Source: Acidobacteriota bacterium
GTDB taxonomy: Bacteria > Planctomycetota > Phycisphaerae > WQYP01 > JAJZKJ01
Direction: 5' to 3'
DNA length: 9,069 nucleotides
Assembly: GCA_021804195.1 (NCBI GenBank)
Contig: JAJZKJ010000063.1
Coordinates: 1 to 9,069 of the forward strand
Part shown: positions 5,185 to 9,069 of the stretch, one piece after another
Layout: every line of letters begins with the position of its first letter
Numbering within the stretch: the stretch's first letter is position 1
Position numbers and translations under genes: made by a program
Notes under the pieces: generated by a model
Seen by the model: the letters and a program-made list of their open reading frames with translations, nothing else
Databases searched by the model: none
What the model was told of the DNA's origin: nothing

Positions 5185-5319
5185 ATGATCAGCGTAGTGG
5201 CGGCATTCACGGTGGCCTGGCTGGCACTCGGGGTTTATGTGCTGACCCTGGCGGCGCGGCAGCGGGGGCTGGAGCGGGAACTGAAGGCCGTGGAAGCCGA
5301 AGCAGCAGAAGAAAAATAA
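5185..5319 (+). CDS. ccmD: Heme exporter accessory protein CcmD, 44 aa
   Basis: CcmD is a tiny single-span membrane protein that stabilises the CcmABC complex and is needed for release of heme-loaded CcmE. The product begins MISVVAAFTVAWLALGVYVL, one membrane helix (residues about 3-22). It continues TLAARQRGLERELKAVEAEA and ends AEEK: a charged, probably coiled, cytoplasmic tail with an Arg-rich start, which fits CcmD topology (N-out, C-in). Such small proteins have little sequence conservation, so the call rests on size, topology and position directly after ccmC. GGAG lies 8 bases before the ATG, one of the better ribosome sites in the operon. A longer open frame across the same DNA (5130-5474) is merely a leftward extension of the PilZ gene frame and does not look like a protein. 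Confidence 0.85.
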   Translation: MISVVAAFTVAWLALGVYVLTLAARQRGLERELKAVEAEAAEEK

Positions 5320-5474
5320 ATAATTGGTGGAGCGGCGGGAAACAGCCCTCCGCATGGCAAGACTCCACGTGGAACCCTGAAAGTAACGGGACACCGCGGT
5401 TTCTATATTCTTCCGCGCAATCCAACCAAGCTAAAGTAAGCGGGAATCCCGCGCCACGCGCCAGGACCCCGATT
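5320..5474. promoter_or_regulatory. Spacer between ccmD and the PilZ gene with possible promoter
   Basis: No gene is supported here. It holds a perfect 10-bp palindrome TCCACGTGGA (5364-5373), a TATATT (5404-5409) that could be a -10 box though no clear -35 is seen, and an inverted repeat GCGGGA-A-TCCCGC (5440-5452) about 22 bases before the PilZ ATG. The spacer suggests that the PilZ gene starts its own transcript rather than continuing the ccm operon. Confidence 0.3.
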
Positions 5475-5852
5475 ATGACCGCATCTGTTTCCAGAGCTGA
5501 TACTGGCGATCGCCGGCGCTGGCCGCGCCAACCCACGGCGATGCCCATCCGCCTGCATGGAGTGGACCGGAGCGGCGCGAGATTCAGCCGCGAAGCCAGC
5601 ACGCTGGATATCAGCCGGGGTGGCAGCCTGGTGGTGGTGCGGGAGCCATTGCCCGATTGTGAATCGCTGCATCTGGAAATCCCCGTCCGCGAACTGGCCA
5701 GCGAGACGGAGCTTACGCCCCTGGCCGCGCCCGGACTGCAAGCCCGGGTTGCGCGGGTGATCGATTATGGCCAGGGCAGCATGGTGGGCCTGGAGTTTCA
5801 GCAACGCCCCGCAACCAGCGCAGAAGCGAATCCACTGTCCGCCAAGCTATAG
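5475..5852 (+). CDS. PilZ-domain protein, probable cyclic-di-GMP receptor, 125 aa
   Basis: PilZ domains bind cyclic di-GMP and pass the signal to motility, secretion or polysaccharide systems. Both binding motifs are visible: RXXXR as Arg14-Arg15-Trp16-Pro17-Arg18 in DRRRWPRQP, followed by a strand (AMPIRLHGV), and DXSXXG as Asp45-Ile-Ser47-Arg-Gly-Gly50 in LDISRGGSLV. The remaining beta strands (LHLEIPVREL, ARVARVIDYG, SMVGLEFQQ) complete the six-stranded barrel; the final V-G-L-E-F is typical. Single-domain, no membrane segment, so a cytoplasmic adaptor. ATG 5475 is chosen because it sits just before the RXXXR motif; the frame is open further upstream, but that part overlaps ccmD. It ends 7 bases before the peptidase gene, so the two may be cotranscribed, although no functional link is evident. 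Confidence 0.88.
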   Translation: MTASVSRADTGDRRRWPRQPTAMPIRLHGVDRSGARFSREASTLDISRGGSLVVVREPLPDCESLHLEIPVRELASETELTPLAAPGLQARVARVIDYGQGSMVGLEFQQRPATSAEANPLSAKL

Positions 5853-5859
5853 TGGCGGA

Positions 5860-8349
5860 ATGCAGAACCCTTTGCCGTTTTCATCCCGCGGCCGGCTGGG
5901 ACTGGCCTGCGCCCTCCTGTCCATCGCGGGAGCGGCCCAATCCATTTATTTTTCACGCCATGCGACGGCCCATCCGGCGCCGCGGCGGAATTATCGCCTG
6001 CGGCATTTAACTTTACGGGTGCGGCCGAATTTTGCTACCCGCACGATCGCGGTCCGGGAAACCCTTACGATCCAATCCAGGCAGGCCGGCTTACGCCGGG
6101 TCAGGCTGGATGCCCGCGGGCCGGTGATTCAGGAAATGAGCGAGGCGGCGGGCCGGCGGATTCGGCTGCATTATCAAAAGACGAAGCGGCATTTGCAGAT
6201 CCGGCTGGCGCAGGCGGCCCGGGCGGGAGAAAAGATCACGCTGCGGATCCGCTATCAGGCCCGGCCCGATGGCTGCATGGTCTTTTATCCGGGGGATTTG
6301 CGGCGCCCAAACCGCATTACAAATTTGTGGGTTTCGGGCGAGCCGGAGTGCAACCGGCGCTGGCTGCCCATTTACGATCACCCCGATGCCAAGCTGAGCG
6401 TGGATTTTTATCTGGACACCCCGCCCGGGCTGTCCGCCATCGCCAACGGCCAGTTGATGGACACGCGGGCGCTGCCCGATGGCTGGCGCGAGTTTCACTG
6501 GCGCCAGGCACAGCCGATTGCGCCCTACCTGATCACGTTTTATATGGGACGCTGGACACAGGCGCGGGCCGCCGGCCCAGGCGGCGTGCCGTTGTTTTAC
6601 GACGTGCGGCCGGATGAGACCGCGGCCGATGCGCAAACACAGTACGGCCGCACGCCGCGCATGATGGCCTATTTTGAGCGCCTGACCGGGGTGCCCTTTC
6701 CCTGGGCCAAATACGCGCAGGTGGAAAACCCGGGATTTTTTTCGGGGCTGGAAAACGCCAGCGCCACGGAATTTCCGGGCAACTATCCGCAAAACGCCGA
6801 CCGGGCCAACCTGCGCGCGCAGGCGCGGCGCAGGGACATTGAGATCGCGCATGAGCTGGCGCACCAGTGGTTCGGCGATCTGGCAACCTGCCGCAACTGG
6901 TCCGATCTCTGGCTGAATGAGGGCTTCGCCAATTTCATGATGTACATCTGGGACCAGCACGCCAACGGCAAAGACCGCGCCGTGCTGGACCGGCATCGCG
7001 ATGCCCTGCAGCTTTTCGCCTATGAACGCCAGGTGCGGCGGCCGATCGTGGATGACCGCTATACCAGCCCCTGGGGCATGTTCGATCCGGTGACCTATAA
7101 CGAAGGCTCCTGGGTGCTGCGGCAGTTGCGCTACCAACTGGGAGCGAAGCAATTCTGGCGGGCGATCCACGCGTATCTGCTGCGCTACCGCTTCCGCTCG
7201 CCCGATACCCGCGATTTCGAGCGGGTGATTGAGAAGTCCACGCACCGCAACCTGCGGCCGTTTTTTCAGCAGTGGCTCTATCGCGCCGGATATCCGGTTT
7301 TTCAGGGACGCTGGCGCTGGCGCCGGAAAGAGCAAAGGCTGGAAATCCGGCTGCGGCAGAAGCAAAAAACTCCGCGCGTGTACACCGGCGCGATCACGGT
7401 GGGCATATGGAGCGATGGGAAAGAAGCCGAGCTCAGGCTGCAATTGTCGAAAAGAAAACAGAAATTTCTGATGGCCCAACTCCAGCGGCCGCAGATGGTG
7501 CTGCTCGACCCCGGCCATGAATGGCTCAAGCGGCTGAGTTGGAAACAACCGGCGCGGGCGTGGCTCTATCAGGCGCGGCGGGCGCCCTTCACCCTGGACC
7601 GGGAGGACGCGCTGCGGCATCTGGAAAGGCATCCGGGCGGGGTGGGCGCCCAGGCGGTAACCGGCTTATTGCAAGCCGCGGCCGCAAACAGGAAAAATGC
7701 GAACCCGCTGCGGCGTTTTGCCCTGCGCCAACTGGCGCGGCGGCAGCCCGGCGCGGCCGGAGAGATGGGGTTGAGATGGATGAGCAATCCCCAGCCGGCA
7801 ATGCGGCAGGCGGGCGCCGAGGTCTGGGCGAGCCTGCCCGCGACTCCCGCCAGCCTGGCCGGATTGCGAAGGCTCTATTTTCATGACCCGATCGCCGCGG
7901 TGCGGGCGGCGGCGCTGCGGGCATTGCTGCGCCAAAGGACAAAAAATGCCGCGGCCCGGGATTGGAAATATATACAGGCCGGGCTGCGGATGCACAGCTA
8001 CCGCTGGCAGGTGGAAAGCGAATGTTTGCGCGTATTGGGCCGCTGGGGCGCAAACCAGGCGGCGGCGCGGAGGCGAGCGGCGCCGATGCTCGATGCCTGG
8101 GCCGCGGATACGCGTCCGCCGGCGGCGCGGAGCGCGGCCATTATGGCGCTGGGCGAATGGCGCCAAACGCCGCGCTCGCTGCAACTGGCGGAGCAGGCTT
8201 TTGCTTCGCCCGATGCTCCGCTGCAACTGAGCGCGGCCCGGGTGCTGGCGCATTGGCACATCCGCGGCTACCGGCGCGTATTCCGGCAACTTGCCGCGCA
8301 TGATTGGATCGGGTTTTACCGGCCGGCGTATGCGGCACTGGCGCGATAA
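5860..8349 (+). CDS. Exported M1-family zinc metallopeptidase with C-terminal HEAT-like region, 829 aa
   Basis: A gluzincin aminopeptidase relative that probably trims peptides from the N-terminus outside the cytoplasm. Residues 1-28 are a signal peptide or anchor (basic SSRGR, then LGLACALLSIAGAAQS). Residues about 45-265 form the M1 N-terminal beta domain. The catalytic domain carries HELAH at 331-335 and the third zinc ligand Glu354 in WLNEGFANF, spaced HEXXH-X18-E as in all M1 enzymes. The usual GAMEN exopeptidase motif reads GLEN (296-299). Tyr413 in VTYNEGSWVL is the expected transition-state Tyr. A beta domain (about 482-562) follows. Residues about 575-829 are alpha-helical, Ala/Arg/Leu-rich HEAT-like repeats (for example AAVRAAALRALLRQR). 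Substrate is unknown. The start at 5860 gives the cleanest signal peptide; its ribosome site is poor. It follows the PilZ gene by 7 bases. Confidence 0.9.
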   Translation: MQNPLPFSSRGRLGLACALLSIAGAAQSIYFSRHATAHPAPRRNYRLRHLTLRVRPNFATRTIAVRETLTIQSRQAGLRRVRLDARGPVIQEMSEAAGRRIRLHYQKTKRHLQIRLAQAARAGEKITLRIRYQARPDGCMVFYPGDLRRPNRITNLWVSGEPECNRRWLPIYDHPDAKLSVDFYLDTPPGLSAIANGQLMDTRALPDGWREFHWRQAQPIAPYLITFYMGRWTQARAAGPGGVPLFYDVRPDETAADAQTQYGRTPRMMAYFERLTGVPFPWAKYAQVENPGFFSGLENASATEFPGNYPQNADRANLRAQARRRDIEIAHELAHQWFGDLATCRNWSDLWLNEGFANFMMYIWDQHANGKDRAVLDRHRDALQLFAYERQVRRPIVDDRYTSPWGMFDPVTYNEGSWVLRQLRYQLGAKQFWRAIHAYLLRYRFRSPDTRDFERVIEKSTHRNLRPFFQQWLYRAGYPVFQGRWRWRRKEQRLEIRLRQKQKTPRVYTGAITVGIWSDGKEAELRLQLSKRKQKFLMAQLQRPQMVLLDPGHEWLKRLSWKQPARAWLYQARRAPFTLDREDALRHLERHPGGVGAQAVTGLLQAAAANRKNANPLRRFALRQLARRQPGAAGEMGLRWMSNPQPAMRQAGAEVWASLPATPASLAGLRRLYFHDPIAAVRAAALRALLRQRTKNAAARDWKYIQAGLRMHSYRWQVESECLRVLGRWGANQAAARRRAAPMLDAWAADTRPPAARSAAIMALGEWRQTPRSLQLAEQAFASPDAPLQLSAARVLAHWHIRGYRRVFRQLAAHDWIGFYRPAYAALAR

Positions 8350-8374
8350 AGGCCAGATGGGTAGAAGGGTGCGG

Positions 8375-8380
8375 TAAAAT
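8375..8380 (+). promoter_or_regulatory. Possible -10 box for tRNA-Arg
   Basis: TAAAAT (five of six to consensus) lies 11 bases before the mature tRNA 5' end and within GGTAAAAT, the same octamer that occurs before trpS at 8538-8545. At 17-bp spacing the -35 region reads GCCAGA, a poor match. Transcription would start at or just before the tRNA. Confidence 0.35.
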
Positions 8381-8391
8381 GAAATATCCGT

Positions 8392-8468
8392 GCGCCTGTA
8401 GCTCAGCTGGATAGAGCGTTCGCCTCCGGAGCGAAAGGTCGCAGGTTCGAATCCTGCCAGGCGTACCA
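8392..8468 (+). tRNA. tRNA-Arg, anticodon CCG
   Basis: A complete 77-nt cloverleaf with encoded CCA. Acceptor GCGCCTG (8392-8398) pairs with CAGGCGT (8458-8464), with a G-T first pair; discriminator A at 8465; CCA at 8466-8468. D-arm GCTC/GAGC; anticodon stem TTCGC/GCGAA with loop CTCCGGA and anticodon CCG at 8426-8428, reading the CGG Arg codon, which is frequent in these genes. T-arm GCAGG-TTCGAAT-CCTGC. The discriminator A and A20-containing D-loop (AGCTGGATA) agree with tRNA-Arg identity. No T-rich terminator follows, so the 3' end may be made by processing. Confidence 0.97.
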
Positions 8469-8519
8469 TTTGAAGAACGGCGCGAGCCGCGGCGGCCACA
8501 GCAGATCACGTGCCATCGT

Positions 8520-8551
8520 TTGACCATTCACCCTGTTGGTAAAATATCCAG
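8520..8551 (+). promoter_or_regulatory. Probable trpS promoter, leaderless or nearly so
   Basis: TTGACC at 8520-8525 is a good -35 candidate. The -10 could be TAAAAT (8540-8545, better sequence but 14-bp spacing) or AAATAT (8542-8547, 16-bp spacing). Either places the transcript start about at the GTG start codon, 8552, and there is no Shine-Dalgarno, so the mRNA would be leaderless or nearly so. Confidence 0.45.
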
Positions 8552-9069
8552 GTGAAATCCGAAATCGCTCCGGTCGCCTTAACCGGCATTAAACCCAGCG
8601 GCGAACCTCATCTGGGCAATTATCTGGGCACCATCCGGCCGGCGCTGCGGCTGGCCGAAACGTACCGCACGATCTATTTCATCGCCGACTATCATGCCCT
8701 GACCACGGTGCATGACGGCGCCAGGCTGCGGAAATATACGGACGTGATCGCGGCGACCTGGCTGGCCTTTGGACTGGATCCGGAACAGACGCTGTTTTAC
8801 CGGCAATCGGACGTGCCGCAACTGCCCGAACTGGCCTGGATTTTAAGCTGTTTTACCCCCAAGGGCCTGCTCGACCGGGCGCATGCCTATAAAGACGCGG
8901 CGGCGCGCCAGCAGGAGATCTCCGCCGGGCTGTACACCTATCCGGTGCTGATGGCGGCCGACATTCTGGCCTTTCGCGCGCAGTGGGTCCCGGTAGGCCG
9001 CGATCAGAAGCAGCATGTGGAGATCTGCCGCGACCTGGCGATGAATTTCAATCGCGCCTATGGTGAAAT
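8552..9069 (+). CDS. trpS: Tryptophanyl-tRNA synthetase, N-terminal part (runs off the window)
   Basis: Charges tRNA-Trp with tryptophan in the cytoplasm; class I synthetase. The first 172 residues are present. Key signs: VALTGIKPSGEPHLGNYLGT at residues 8-27 (the G-x-x-P-S-G-x-x-H-L-G-N-Y form of the class I HIGH motif of TrpS); YFIADYHALTT; the DPEQTLFYRQSDVPQLPELAWIL region; the LYTYPVLMAADIL helix; and VPVGRDQKQHVEICRDLA, all diagnostic of bacterial TrpS. The KMSKS loop lies beyond the window. The start is GTG at 8552; no ATG in frame lies closer to the conserved core and no Shine-Dalgarno is seen. The gene follows tRNA-Arg by 83 bases and has its own promoter candidate, so the two are probably separate transcripts. 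Confidence 0.95.
   Translation, partial: MKSEIAPVALTGIKPSGEPHLGNYLGTIRPALRLAETYRTIYFIADYHALTTVHDGARLRKYTDVIAATWLAFGLDPEQTLFYRQSDVPQLPELAWILSCFTPKGLLDRAHAYKDAAARQQEISAGLYTYPVLMAADILAFRAQWVPVGRDQKQHVEICRDLAMNFNRAYGE

Noticed and set aside
5130..5474. Upstream extension of the PilZ frame
   Set aside because: It overlaps ccmD, is low in recognisable structure, and the PilZ RXXXR motif starts just after Met at 5475.
6091..7632. 513-codon open frame on the minus strand inside the M1 peptidase gene
   Set aside because: A mirror of GC-rich third positions. The Pro/Arg/Ala-rich product has no recognisable motif, and the plus strand encodes intact catalytic motifs over the same span.
8141..8527. Minus-strand frames containing GFEPATFRSGGERSIQLS near the tRNA
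   Set aside because: This peptide is the known artefact of translating the reverse complement of a tRNA gene; the DNA is tRNA-Arg.

Overview
The window looks like chromosomal DNA of a GC-rich, diderm bacterium, most likely Acidobacteriota. This rests on gene content and style: small secreted carboxypeptidase-regulatory-like proteins, a LysW-type acidic zinc ribbon, and cytochrome c maturation genes with a Cys-type CcmE. No 16S or marker phylogeny is available here, so it is an inference. Nearly all genes lie on the + strand. No gene-free stretch exceeds 300 bases. I see no insertion sequence, CRISPR array, prophage or replication origin.

Layout. (1) 1-145: the last residues of GatB (tRNA amidotransferase subunit B), with an in-frame TGA at the extreme window edge. 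(2) 190-968: an unrecognised 93-aa protein, then a Nudix hydrolase. (3) 1151-1513: a LysW-like two-CPDC zinc-ribbon protein with a 54-residue, almost purely Asp/Glu tail. (4) 1523-2326: two tandem small exported proteins with a carboxypeptidase-regulatory-like beta fold. (5) 2409-5319: a cytochrome c maturation operon ccmE-ccmA-ccmB-ccmC-ccmD, preceded by a perfect TATAAT and a CRP/FNR-type palindrome at the spacing of a class II activator site. ccmD is only 44 codons long. (6) 5475-8349: a PilZ-domain protein and a large exported M1-family metallopeptidase with a C-terminal HEAT-like region. (7) 8392-8468: tRNA-Arg(CCG). (8) 8552 to the window end: the start of trpS, tryptophanyl-tRNA synthetase.

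How the genes work together. CcmA and CcmB, with CcmC and CcmD, form the complex that loads heme onto the membrane-anchored chaperone CcmE and releases it. CcmE then hands heme to apocytochromes outside the membrane. Here CcmE carries CXXXY instead of the classical HXXXY, which marks the variant known as System I*. CcmF, CcmG and CcmH are not in the window. The putative CRP/FNR-family site would tie cytochrome assembly to oxygen or another respiratory signal. The other genes are housekeeping (gatB, tRNA-Arg, trpS) or unlinked envelope and signalling functions.

No wholly new multi-gene system is evident. The most unusual items are the poly-acidic LysW-like protein, the CXXXY CcmE with its class II-like promoter, and a 22-nt hairpin-forming repeat found just before ccmC and again just before ccmD.
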